NCBI GenBank assembly: GCA_020636195.1
Contig: JACJYH010000003.1
Span: 1-64,000 of the forward strand
Origin: Lewinellaceae bacterium
GTDB lineage: Bacteria > Bacteroidota > Bacteroidia > Chitinophagales > Saprospiraceae
Direction of reading: 5' to 3'
DNA length: 64,000 nt
The position numbers were made by a program, and so were the translations under genes. This document shows, in pieces, positions 45,201 to 53,552 of this stretch. Numbering within the stretch: position 1 is the stretch's first letter; each line of letters starts with the position of its first letter. Below the pieces are notes generated by a model. The model had not been told where the DNA came from, made no database searches, and was given only the letters and a program-made list of their open reading frames with translations.

Positions 45201-46633
45201 ACGGACTGAGCAAAAAGTTTCGCTATACCATCACCTTCACTACCTGTGGTAAGTGAAATGACGATATGTTGTTTTGCTACTGCTACAGGAGCTGTTTGGT
45301 CTAAAATTGTCACTTTGATATCATCATAACCTTCGTTACCACAACAGTCTGTTGCAACGTACTTAAAGTTATGCACACCTTTAGGAACTCCTGTCACTAA
45401 ATATTTTTTACTAACGACATCCCAAACGATATTTGAACCAAATGGTCCGATCACCTTGTAATTGACGTTTGCGTCGCAGTTATCATGCAATATGCTTGGT
45501 GCTGGTAGCAAGAAGTTACCTGAACAAGTCCAAGGATCTACGCTGACAGTAAGGTCAGCAGCTTGAATGGTAGGTGCTTCTACGTCAGTTGCTTTGATGA
45601 TTTGAGTGATGGTACGTGTCTCTCCTGTACACCAATCAAGTATTGTCCAAAGCCTGATTATTTTTTTGCTATTTGAACATCCTGCTCCACAAGCCAATAA
45701 TTCAGTATCTGACTTCGCAGCCATCACATTACAAACTTGGTTAGAAAGTGGAACTCCGTCAACAGAAGGCCATGCATGTTTGATAGCTTCTGCTATAGCA
45801 GCTTTTTCAGCAGCTTTATCCGCATCTGCTATTGTTGCATAAGTGCCTGGTACAAGTGCTCTGTACGTTGCTTGATATTGGGTAAATAATTTAGCCTTGA
45901 AAAATTCGAATATACCGCCCATGGATACATCAGCTCCACAAGTCATTTGAATATTGTTGTACGGAGGAAGAATCTCTCCGGCTGCGGCAGAAATATCTAC
46001 AGGTACAAAGGTATAATCTGATACACATGGTACCGACTTATTACCATAAATATCAGTAAAGATCCATGTCCTTCTGATGATTTTAGCGCCGCACACTTCA
46101 ACAGGGATTACCTCATCAGAATACTGAGTTGTAAAAGTGGAACAATGTTCTTCGACAACAGGTCTTGGAAAATCTAAAGTTCCTGCAATGAATTCTGCTT
46201 CCTTTGTACATTTAAAGACGCAATCAGGATCATCATTGCCCGGAGGACAAGCACAATCCGTTACAATAGGCGGCAATTTGTCTTCAGCAACGATGTGACC
46301 CCAACAAGAATTTCCTGTTACGTTGGTCACTGTGACAGTGTAAAATCCGGGAACCGTGATTACCGGAGAATTCGTATTGTTATTTAAAATACCTGACCCA
46401 CTGATCTTAATAGTAAAGGGTGGGTTGTAAGCAGCATTAGGACCTTCCAAAATCATATCTGGTCGGATGATCCCTTGACAGTTTGAGTTTAAAGATACTT
46501 GCACTTGATCATTACAAACAATCTGGCTTTGACCAATAGACTCAAAAGAAAATACTAACAGAAAAAGACTCAACCATACGAAGGTAGCGTAAGGAATCTT
46601 CTTCAATCGGAAAAGTAAATCTTGTTTTACCAT
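42287..46633 (-). CDS. Very large secreted adhesin-like protein with HYR-like modules, dockerin-like repeats and T9SS tail
   Basis: A 1448-residue exported protein with a signal region (residues about 15-35, IGQSQ). It has repeated cysteine-bearing modules with the HYR-type ending LTPVILCPANITVNCDDD and many CDQ/CG pairs (about 40-1050). Then a carboxypeptidase-like/SdrD-like beta domain (SGTITTPQGATVEGATLTLD), two dockerin-like calcium repeats (NGVSTLDLVMIQRHIL; ADANKDDKVTSADLSEIR, about 1130-1175) and a T9SS type A sorting domain (LFQNEPNPFAEKTNITFQLP) follow. It is probably a surface or matrix adhesin. It has its own promoter-like site and strong terminator. Confidence 0.85.
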   Translation of the reverse strand: MVKQDLLFRLKKIPYATFVWLSLFLLVFSFESIGQSQIVCNDQVQVSLNSNCQGIIRPDMILEGPNAAYNPPFTIKISGSGILNNNTNSPVITVPGFYTVTVTNVTGNSCWGHIVAEDKLPPIVTDCACPPGNDDPDCVFKCTKEAEFIAGTLDFPRPVVEEHCSTFTTQYSDEVIPVEVCGAKIIRRTWIFTDIYGNKSVPCVSDYTFVPVDISAAAGEILPPYNNIQMTCGADVSMGGIFEFFKAKLFTQYQATYRALVPGTYATIADADKAAEKAAIAEAIKHAWPSVDGVPLSNQVCNVMAAKSDTELLACGAGCSNSKKIIRLWTILDWCTGETRTITQIIKATDVEAPTIQAADLTVSVDPWTCSGNFLLPAPSILHDNCDANVNYKVIGPFGSNIVWDVVSKKYLVTGVPKGVHNFKYVATDCCGNEGYDDIKVTILDQTAPVAVAKQHIVISLTTGSEGDGIAKLFAQSVDNGSYDSCTPVHIELRREEIPNRDEDGCGYTGNLTYNDDGHPNDGSSDPDAPDYDPDHGAYVKFCCADISNREGDVPYGIVKVWMRVWDDGNMSGVFGDVVDGLSDNYNETWVEVRVEDKLTPVILCPANITVNCDDDIHDLKLTGSATAYSNCLDLDTEYTDTEFLTSCNQGYVLRTWRIKSKPTIKCVQRIDLVNPFPNFAGTIIWPKDIITDCRDDAASEKPTWTAGPCDQIGVSLKSDTFYFEGNACMKILNRWTVINWCTYNPNDIDPVGYYTHTSIVKIVDDQKPTLVNCTDKMYEVDDNGDVDKDGNQCEKRGLMLTNSATDQGQCASDWLKWTVFVDLWGDGVNEYEFSSFVPNLPPYNTTGFTKVVGSQTINIRYLAPTGQAQEVKVTIPEDIAGSMSTHKVLWKVTDGCGNVTSCNQNFMVVDKKKPTPYCINVSSALMNNGQVELWAADFNLGSFDNCTSKANLLYTFNEASPVVTKLNQTHYFKGAGVSATEAEYLEGNAQKWLPSAKSAGMIFDCEDLPSVQVKMTVWDEKFNYDYCVVTLNLNDNQGACGGNVQDKTSISGTITTPQGATVEGATLTLDNTKPEMLQEVQSADNGDFTFPFATMHYDYTISGAKNDDYLNGVSTLDLVMIQRHILQIELLKDGYAVVAADANKDDKVTSADLSEIRKLILGINNAYTNNGSWRFLDKNKIFADPMHPWPLDEKLFIADLNHKMTNQNFAAVKVGDVNNSAVSNANGTSTESRSIAALSTDDVMAVPGELTNVPLSLDLKDVHGFQFNLRVKEATLEGILVGNEPLSNSYIAQQKDGSYLISWNGNNPIDGNQLITLQLVANQAKPVSQLIDVTSTGLNAEVYAGENMETSKLSLRFAGADRFELFQNEPNPFAEKTNITFQLPEAGEATLKVMDVNGRTLYTKTSQFAKGLNTFIVSKSDVQSKGVLIYQVESGDHVATKKMIGLE

Positions 46634-46673
46634 GGGTAAAAGAATTTTGGTTAAAAATAAATATGAGTTCAGT

Positions 46674-46690
46674 GCCCAAGGTCATTGGGC
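46674..46690 (-). promoter_or_regulatory. Leader hairpin upstream of the large secreted protein
   Basis: GCCCAA and TTGGGC form a 6-bp stem with a 5-base loop, about 40 bases before the start codon. It may influence translation; that is inference. Confidence 0.35.
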
Positions 46691-46740
46691 GTAGGTCAGA
46701 TTTAAGTAAAGATTTACTTTATTATGAAGTGGGAATGACG

Positions 46741-46748
46741 CAAAGGTA
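46741..46748 (-). promoter_or_regulatory. Promoter -7 motif of the large secreted protein gene
   Basis: TACCTTTG on the minus strand, the same core as both tRNA promoters, but no TTG at 17-23 bases upstream. The leader would be about 100 bases. Confidence 0.45.
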
Positions 46749-47047
46749 TGATGATATCCATATTGCTAAATCATTTTCAAAAGGGTAATTTTTGTATATT
46801 TATTTTTTAAATATAACATCACGGATCATATACAACTATTAGCAATAGTGTATTAAATTGATTTTAAAAATATTATGAAAACGTATAGTTTTTTTGATAA
46901 TGAATATCGCCAACAATTTTTTTTACCTATGATTGTAGAATTTACCCTATTTCGTATAGTCAATGTGAATGTAATTCAATAATCGTGCCAAAAAATATTG
47001 GGATTTTCAGCTAATTTACACCTAAATCCAATCAAACTGTGAAGATC

Positions 47048-47425
47048 TTATTCTTCTTCTTGAACTGAGGGTGGATACATATGCTTGATATCCTCAAACA
47101 TGGCATCTACACGTTCCATTTCATCCACTGTCTCGTCATTGTAAAAGTAAATCTGTGGAATTCTTCTCACTTGATGTCTTATCCGTTTTGCCAAGGCTTG
47201 TTTCAGCACATGTGTGTGGTTGATGATAGTTTTAAGCACTTCTTCCTTGCTGTCAGTATTAAAAATACTCAAATATATCTTTGCTTGGCCGAGATCTGGT
47301 GAAATTTGAACACTGGTGACAGAAACAAATGCCGGATTGTACATCTGAAAACCGTACTCTTGAAATACCGGGCTAAAACTCCTTTTGATCAATTCGTTGA
47401 TCTGCATCTGTCTCTTACTTTCCAT
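47048..47425 (-). CDS. rbfA: Ribosome-binding factor A
   Basis: A 125-residue KH-fold assembly factor for the 30S subunit. The pattern KRQMQINELIKRSFSPVFQEYG at the start, VSVTSVQISPDLGQAKIYLSIF and LAKRIRHQVRRIPQIYFYNDE are typical. The ATG at 47423-47425 is preferred to an upstream in-frame GTG. It is divergent from recG, 112 bases away. It helps mature 16S rRNA, especially in the cold. Confidence 0.92.
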   Translation of the reverse strand: MESKRQMQINELIKRSFSPVFQEYGFQMYNPAFVSVTSVQISPDLGQAKIYLSIFNTDSKEEVLKTIINHTHVLKQALAKRIRHQVRRIPQIYFYNDETVDEMERVDAMFEDIKHMYPPSVQEEE

Positions 47426-47537
47426 CACACTTCATATTGAACACACCAAAAACAAAGTACTTTTACAAAAGTTTATAAGTGTGACTTTTATACAATAGGG
47501 CATATTGCTATATTTGCATTCACAATACAAATCATTT

Positions 47538-49661
47538 TTGGAAAGACAAAGACCCATACTTGATACACCAATAGAATATGTCAAAGGTGTCGGACCGGCA
47601 AAGGGTGAATTGTTAAGAAAAGAATTAGGTGTTCATACCATTGGGGATTTATTATTTCAATTTCCATTCAGGTATGTGGATCGCACCGTAATCTACCCTA
47701 TCAAAGATGTGCCGGCTGATGGCGATAATGTACAGATCAAGGGTGTTTTACTTTCCTTGGATAAAGTCAAAGGGAAAAATGGTAGACATCGTTTGACAGG
47801 TGTGCTGAAGGATGGATCGGGGTTTATAGATTTGGTATGGTTTGCAGGCATTGGAGTTCTTGAAAAAATTCTCATGGTTGGGGCAACCTACGTAGCTTTT
47901 GGTAAAGTGATAAACTTCAATGGTGCAAAATCTATGACGCACCCTGAAATGGACAATGACAGTGAAATATATGGACAAAGCCCAAAAACATTCGAACCAC
48001 AATATAGCAGCACAGAAAATTTGATTTCTAGGGGTGTCGATAATAGATTTAGAAGAAAAATCATAAGATCCGTCCTTGAAGTCATCACAGACAGAGATCT
48101 TCCCGAAATAATTCCGGAATACATCTCTTCAAAAATGAAGTTTTGTAAACGGATAGAAGCACTCAATTGGATCCATATTCCCGAAGATTTATTGAGCAAA
48201 AACAAAGCAGCCGACTATATCAAATTTGAAGAAATCTTTGTATTCCAGATTCGCATGTTGCAAAGCAAGATTGCAAGGACAAAAAGACACCAAAGTCCCG
48301 CTTTGAAGTCCATAGGTGATGCTTTTAATGAATTTTATTTCAAAAGATTGACCTTTTCCCTTACGGATGCCCAGAAAAAAGTGATCAAAGAAATTAGAAT
48401 CGACTTAAGCAAAAACGTGCAAATGAATCGACTTCTACAAGGTGATGTAGGAAGTGGAAAAACGATCGTAGCATTATTGTGTATGTTGATTGTTAAAGAC
48501 AATGGTTTCCAATCCTGCATCATGGCTCCAACGGAGATATTAGCGCAGCAACATTATGCTTCCATCAGTGAAGCATTGGGCGAGAATTCCAATATTAAGG
48601 TAGCTTTTCTTTCAGGCAGTGTAAAAAATAAGGCCCGTTCCATCATACTTGAAGAATTGGCTTCAGGAGCCACTGACATCATTATAGGCACACATGCATT
48701 GATAGAACCAACGGTAAAATTTCATAACTTAGGCTTGACCATCGTAGATGAACAACATCGATTCGGCGTAGCGCAGAGGGCAGCAATATGGCAAAAAGGT
48801 CAACATCTCATGCCGCACGTATTGGTCATGACTGCTACTCCGATCCCACGTACCCTTGCCATGACTATTTATGGTGATTTAGATGTTTCTGTCATTGACG
48901 AGCTGCCACCGGGCAGGAAAGAAATCAAAACCATGCATTTTTACGATTCCGGAAGGCCACGACTGATAGAGTTTTTGCATAAGGAAATCGCCAATGGAAG
49001 ACAAGTGTATATTGTATATCCATTGATTGAAGAATCTGAGAAATTGGATTTACAATCCCTCCAAAATGGGTATGAACAACTTTTGACGTACTTTCCTCCA
49101 CCACAGTTTCAAATTTCAGTTGTGCACGGCAGGATGAAGGCAGCAGACAAAGATTGGGAGATGCAACGATTCATTAAAAAAGAAACGCAGATCATGGTGG
49201 CTACTACAGTCATTGAAGTAGGTGTCAATGTACCCAATGCAAGCGTCATGGTCATAGAAAATACTGAGAGATTCGGCTTATCACAATTGCATCAGCTCAG
49301 AGGAAGAGTTGGTAGAGGCGCAAAACAATCCTATTGTATATTGATGTCAGACTACAAGATCAGTAAAGAAGGGAAAGAGAGGATACATACCATGGTGCGA
49401 ACCAATAATGGATTTGAAATTGCGGAAGCTGACCTGAAACAAAGAGGTCCTGGTGATCTGCAAGGTACGCAACAAAGTGGTATTTTGGATTTTAGGCTAC
49501 TCAATATTGGAAAAGATAGCGCAATTATAGAAACAGCGCGACAAATTGCCATGAGAATTATAGACAGAGATCCACAACTCGAAATGGACGTCCACTACCA
49601 ACTGAAACTGCACATGATGGACGTGCATAGAAGGCAAAAAGATTGGGGTCGCATTTCATGA
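47538..49661 (+). CDS. recG: ATP-dependent DNA helicase RecG
   Basis: A 707-residue superfamily 2 helicase that remodels stalled forks and Holliday junctions. It has an N-terminal wedge/OB domain (TPIEYVKGVGPAKGELLRKE; FPFRYVDRT), helicase motif I QGDVGSGKTIVALLC, motif II VDEQHRFG and motif VI QLRGRVGRG. No ATG is available near the N-terminus: TTG at 47538 gives an N-terminus eight residues before TPIEY, as in relatives, and lies after a promoter-like TATATTTG at 47509-47516. A longer reading from TTG 47505 would overlap that motif. Confidence 0.93.
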   Translation: MERQRPILDTPIEYVKGVGPAKGELLRKELGVHTIGDLLFQFPFRYVDRTVIYPIKDVPADGDNVQIKGVLLSLDKVKGKNGRHRLTGVLKDGSGFIDLVWFAGIGVLEKILMVGATYVAFGKVINFNGAKSMTHPEMDNDSEIYGQSPKTFEPQYSSTENLISRGVDNRFRRKIIRSVLEVITDRDLPEIIPEYISSKMKFCKRIEALNWIHIPEDLLSKNKAADYIKFEEIFVFQIRMLQSKIARTKRHQSPALKSIGDAFNEFYFKRLTFSLTDAQKKVIKEIRIDLSKNVQMNRLLQGDVGSGKTIVALLCMLIVKDNGFQSCIMAPTEILAQQHYASISEALGENSNIKVAFLSGSVKNKARSIILEELASGATDIIIGTHALIEPTVKFHNLGLTIVDEQHRFGVAQRAAIWQKGQHLMPHVLVMTATPIPRTLAMTIYGDLDVSVIDELPPGRKEIKTMHFYDSGRPRLIEFLHKEIANGRQVYIVYPLIEESEKLDLQSLQNGYEQLLTYFPPPQFQISVVHGRMKAADKDWEMQRFIKKETQIMVATTVIEVGVNVPNASVMVIENTERFGLSQLHQLRGRVGRGAKQSYCILMSDYKISKEGKERIHTMVRTNNGFEIAEADLKQRGPGDLQGTQQSGILDFRLLNIGKDSAIIETARQIAMRIIDRDPQLEMDVHYQLKLHMMDVHRRQKDWGRIS

Positions 49662-49679
49662 TTTTAGCCAAAATAAAAA

Positions 49680-49714
49680 AACAGAGTAATAAGATTTTCA
49701 TCCATTACTCTGTT
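49680..49714. terminator. Terminator between convergent recG and EF-G-like gene
   Basis: AACAGAGTAAT pairs perfectly with ATTACTCTGTT around a 13-base loop. On the minus strand it is followed by TTTTTTATTTTGG, a good U-tract, so it serves mainly the EF-G-like gene. It may also stop recG transcripts. Confidence 0.8.
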
Positions 49715-49734
49715 CTATGTGGGTTTTGTGAAAA

Positions 49735-51861
49735 TTAATGTGTTTCTTCTTCCTCTTTATGTTCTGCGATCAACCTTTGCTGGATGTCCGGAGTCACAGG
49801 GACATATTCTGCAAATTCTCGTGTGAATTTTGCTTTTCCCTGAGAAATAGACCTCAATGTTGAAGAATACTGATACATTTCTGCAAGAGGCACTTTGGCT
49901 TTTATTTTTTGATAGTGACCGTCAGAATCCATTCCCATGATGATCGCTCTGCGCGTCTGTAGATCGCCCATGATATCTCCCATGGCTACATCCGGACATG
50001 TGATTTCGACATTTTCAATAGGTTCCAATATTTGAGGGCCTGCATTTCTAAACGCCGCTCTAAACGCACCTATGGATGCCAGCATAAAAGCCATATCATT
50101 GGAGTCCACAGAGTGCATTTTACCATCATAAATAGATACTCGGATATCCTGACAGTTTGATCCTGTCAAAGGGCCTTCGATCATTTTTTGCATGATACCT
50201 TTCTTGATTGCACTAGAATACTTGGCATCGATGGTACCACCAACGATACACCAATAAAACGCCAGTTTTCCACCCCACTCTAGATCTTCCACTTCGATAT
50301 TTCTAACTGTAAGGCCTGCAGGATCAGGCATGCCATCGTAGTAAGGTTCGATTCTCATGTGCACTTCTCCAAACTGACCTGCTCCACCACTTTGCTTCTT
50401 GTGACGATACATTTCGTCAGCACTTTTTGTGATGGTTTCACGGTAAGGAATGCGCGGAGCTTCGAAATCCATGTGCACACCATTGACTTTTTCTATCCTG
50501 TACCTCACCAAGTCAAGATGCAACTGCCCTTGTCCATGAATGATGGTTTGTTTCAATGTAGCAGATTGTTCTAATTTCAGCGTTGGATCTTCCTCCTCGA
50601 TCTGATGGAGTGCTTTGATGAGCTTTTCCATGTCAGTTTTGCTTGGAGGGACTACAGCAGTCCTTATCCGTGGAGTTGGAAAATGTATTGGATCAATTAT
50701 AATATCTAATCCTTTAGCATTCAGAGTATTATTGGTGTGTGAATTTTTCAGTTTGAGTGTCACACCTATATCCCCTGCTACTAATTTATCCACGATGTTG
50801 CGCACCTTCCCATTGGCTTCATACACTTGACTTAAGCGCTCATGTGTGCCATTTTGCATATTGATCAAATCTTCATTAGAATGTACGCTACCTGAATACA
50901 CTTTAAAATAACTGACCAATCCCACCTGAGGTTCTGAAATCGTTTTAAAGATAAAAACTGATGAAGGACCACTTGGGTTGTATGGCATTGTCTTTCCATT
51001 TTCAAGCTCAAATGGTGGCATATCTACAGGTGAAGGTGCGATATCATTGATGAAGCCCATAATTCTACCACTACCCATATTGTGGGTGGCAGAACAGCAG
51101 AAAACAGGGAAAATTTGTTGGTGGGCCAATGCTATTCTCAAACCATACGTAAGTTCTTCTTCAGACAATGTACCTTGCTCAAAGAATTTTTCCATCAATC
51201 CATCTTCATTTTCTGCAGCTGCTTCTACCAGTGCATTGTGCATCTCCATGGCTTTTGCCTTTTCGCTATCAGGAATAGGATGTTTCTCGGGTTTTCCGCC
51301 ATCTTTACTGAAGACGTACATCACCATACGTAGGGTGTCAATAATACTGTTAAAACTGGTTCCCTGATTATATGGATATTGGATTGGAAGTACCTTAGAG
51401 CCAAATCTCTCCTTGGCTTGTTCCAGCGTAGAATCAAAATCTGACTTTTCGTGATCTACTTGATTGATGACAAAGATGGTAGGAGTTTTGAAATCTTGCA
51501 CATAATCCCAAATCAATTCAGTACCTACTTCTACACCATGGGCAGAATTCAACAATAGCAATGCAGTATCTGCTACTTTCATGGAAGCCACCACTTCTCC
51601 TATAAAATCATCAAATCCCGGTGTATCTAAAATGTTTATTTTACAATCTCTCCATTTCACATGAAGAAGGGTAGAAAATAGTGAGTTGCCTCTCTCCTGC
51701 TCTATGGAAGAATAGTCGGAAAGGGTATTGCCACCTTCTACTGTTCCCATCCTGGTAGTAGCACCTGATTCAAATAACATAGTTTCCGAAAAACTGGTCT
51801 TTCCGCTCCCCGAATGCCCTAACAAAACAACATTTCTAATATTCTTTGATTCCACACTCAT
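49735..51861 (-). CDS. Divergent elongation factor G paralogue
   Basis: A 708-residue translational GTPase with the EF-G domain order: G domain (GHSGSGKTS near residue 16, DTPGFDDF), domain II, and domains III-V (RYRIEKVNGVHMDF; SSAIKKGIMQKM; LASIGAFRAAFRNAGPQILE). The motifs are altered: the effector segment reads QERGNSLFST instead of RGITI, and the base-specificity motif is NQVD instead of NKxD. These are features of the second EF-G group (FusA2-like), whose role in Bacteroidota is uncertain. The ATG at 51859-51861 is preferred to an upstream GTG. It has a good terminator. Confidence 0.88.
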   Translation of the reverse strand: MSVESKNIRNVVLLGHSGSGKTSFSETMLFESGATTRMGTVEGGNTLSDYSSIEQERGNSLFSTLLHVKWRDCKINILDTPGFDDFIGEVVASMKVADTALLLLNSAHGVEVGTELIWDYVQDFKTPTIFVINQVDHEKSDFDSTLEQAKERFGSKVLPIQYPYNQGTSFNSIIDTLRMVMYVFSKDGGKPEKHPIPDSEKAKAMEMHNALVEAAAENEDGLMEKFFEQGTLSEEELTYGLRIALAHQQIFPVFCCSATHNMGSGRIMGFINDIAPSPVDMPPFELENGKTMPYNPSGPSSVFIFKTISEPQVGLVSYFKVYSGSVHSNEDLINMQNGTHERLSQVYEANGKVRNIVDKLVAGDIGVTLKLKNSHTNNTLNAKGLDIIIDPIHFPTPRIRTAVVPPSKTDMEKLIKALHQIEEEDPTLKLEQSATLKQTIIHGQGQLHLDLVRYRIEKVNGVHMDFEAPRIPYRETITKSADEMYRHKKQSGGAGQFGEVHMRIEPYYDGMPDPAGLTVRNIEVEDLEWGGKLAFYWCIVGGTIDAKYSSAIKKGIMQKMIEGPLTGSNCQDIRVSIYDGKMHSVDSNDMAFMLASIGAFRAAFRNAGPQILEPIENVEITCPDVAMGDIMGDLQTRRAIIMGMDSDGHYQKIKAKVPLAEMYQYSSTLRSISQGKAKFTREFAEYVPVTPDIQQRLIAEHKEEEETH

Positions 51862-52186
51862 ATTATACACAAATTATGAAAGTTAATAAAATTTAAATTT
51901 AATGGCACAAAACACTACGCCTCTATCAAATCAATAAAGGTACAACCAATTTTATTTGTAGGCAAATTATTGGATTTCAAAGTGGGAAAGACTTTTATTG
52001 GACAGTAAATACATATTTTTATTGAATATATATATAGCTGAATATAAATTATTTACCTTTATAACCCGAAAAAGTGATTTTTATCATAAAAGGAAATGAC
52101 GTGAGGATATGAAAACTGGTAAACCGCCAATTTAAATGGCAATATTGAGAGGGACTATATCCAATATCTTGTAAAAAAGGTAACAA
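51862..52186. other. AT-rich intergenic region
   Basis: These 325 bases between the EF-G-like and DUF6090 genes hold no recognisable gene or strong hairpin. They include the leader of the EF-G-like gene and the 3' region of the DUF6090 gene. Confidence 0.5.
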
Positions 52187-52921
52187 CTAACTGGAAGTGC
52201 AATTTTTATTTTGCAATTTTCCAATACCATCTAGAATACCCCTCTGCTGCATCAACATTTGATTTTGCTTTATTACAATGATAAGATTAAATCTCAATTT
52301 CTTGCTTATTAAATGCAAATAATAGTTGTCTGATTTTACCACTTCTAGATCGTATGGATGAGAAGCCTTATAATTAAAATTATCAAAATGAAGACTGTAG
52401 TACTCCGACAACTCACGATCAATGGAATTTGTCCTGTTTTCTGCATCACGCAATGTAAAAATAGTTGAGTTTTGATAGTCCAATAATTGATCCTTCAATT
52501 TCCGGTCAGGTACTAGAGTCCTTTGAGAATACGTCAATTGATCAATTTTAGATTTACTCTGTTGTTTAAAATAAATGTAATTGCCCACTGTTCCAAATTC
52601 ATCATAAAGCTCTTCATTGGCGATAATAGTACCTTTTTTTAATTTATCTATAAGAGATTGTATTTTATTATTCCATACATCAAAAGCCCGAATGTTTGAT
52701 ACGACATCAGCGGTATCAGCAATAATAGTTGAATGCAATTCTTCTAAATACAAACATCTCTCAATCCTTTCTTTTTTTTCATCATTCCAATTGTTGATAT
52801 TGACAGCAAACAATATACCTATAATAATGATGGCTATTTCGCCTATTGCATAAATTGAATATCTATAAAAATTATTTAAACTAATGCTGAGCCTACGATT
52901 TATTTTAAAAAAAAATGACAC
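52187..52921 (-). CDS. DUF6090 family membrane-anchored protein
   Basis: About 244 residues with one N-terminal transmembrane helix in the conserved segment YAIGEIAIIIIGILFAVNIN followed by NWNDEKKER, the family hallmark. The rest is a helical, charged domain (ERCLYLEELHSTIIADTADV), possibly coiled-coil. The function is unknown. No ATG precedes the helix: candidate starts are GTG 52919-52921 (used) or TTG 52957. It is isolated, with gaps of over 300 bases on both sides. Confidence 0.7.
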   Translation of the reverse strand: MSFFFKINRRLSISLNNFYRYSIYAIGEIAIIIIGILFAVNINNWNDEKKERIERCLYLEELHSTIIADTADVVSNIRAFDVWNNKIQSLIDKLKKGTIIANEELYDEFGTVGNYIYFKQQSKSKIDQLTYSQRTLVPDRKLKDQLLDYQNSTIFTLRDAENRTNSIDRELSEYYSLHFDNFNYKASHPYDLEVVKSDNYYLHLISKKLRFNLIIVIKQNQMLMQQRGILDGIGKLQNKNCTSS

Positions 52922-53552
52922 ATTAATGTTTTTCTGGGTACTGAATTTACATTCCAAAGTGCATCAAATACATTTTAGTATCAAAGGCTATTGGTTCATT
53001 GTTACCTGCCCATAGTAACAAAATTGAAGATGACTATTTTTTAACCCAAAATTCCCCGTTAGAAGTAGGCTGCGCATACGTCTATATGTGGCCCAAATTT
53101 CCAATTTGAAAACTAACCAGTACATCCATCACATATTTACAATATCTATTTCTATCAAACTTTGTAATACATTTTAATTCTTTTGGCTAATGCATTTCAA
53201 ATCCTTCCGGTATTCATTAGATTCTTTTATACCTTCAAAATCCTTACCGCTGTATGTCGCTTAAAGTCCCTAAAAATATCAGGAAAGTTGCCATGTTTCA
53301 GCACTTAGGTAGTTATGAATACGGTTCTACACTATTACAAATGTCCAAAGTTGCAATTCTTTATTTTTACCACAATAAACAAAACTTATTATGACTAAAT
53401 CTAATATCTGTGGATTCCTATACACATATCACAAATTAAAAAAATTATAGCCGACTACCAAAATCCAAGGCTTAGCTAATAAAACACCAAGACAAAAGCC
53501 AGCCTACGCTGAAAAAGGGTGATGGCATTTTCTTCTATTCCGTATTTGATTT
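52922..53552. other. Intergenic region before the restriction operon
   Basis: These 631 bases hold no supported gene. A small hairpin (GTTAC...GTAAC near 53001-53020) is the only structure seen. It separates the DUF6090 gene from the type I restriction operon and may contain the operon's 3' boundary. Confidence 0.45.

Larger units (their letters stand above)
46634..47047. other. AT-rich intergenic region with leader of the adhesin gene
   Basis: These 414 bases hold a hairpin (46674-46690) and a -7 element (46741-46748) for the large secreted protein, both on the minus strand. Bases 46800-47040 are AT-rich and show nothing else. Confidence 0.5.
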
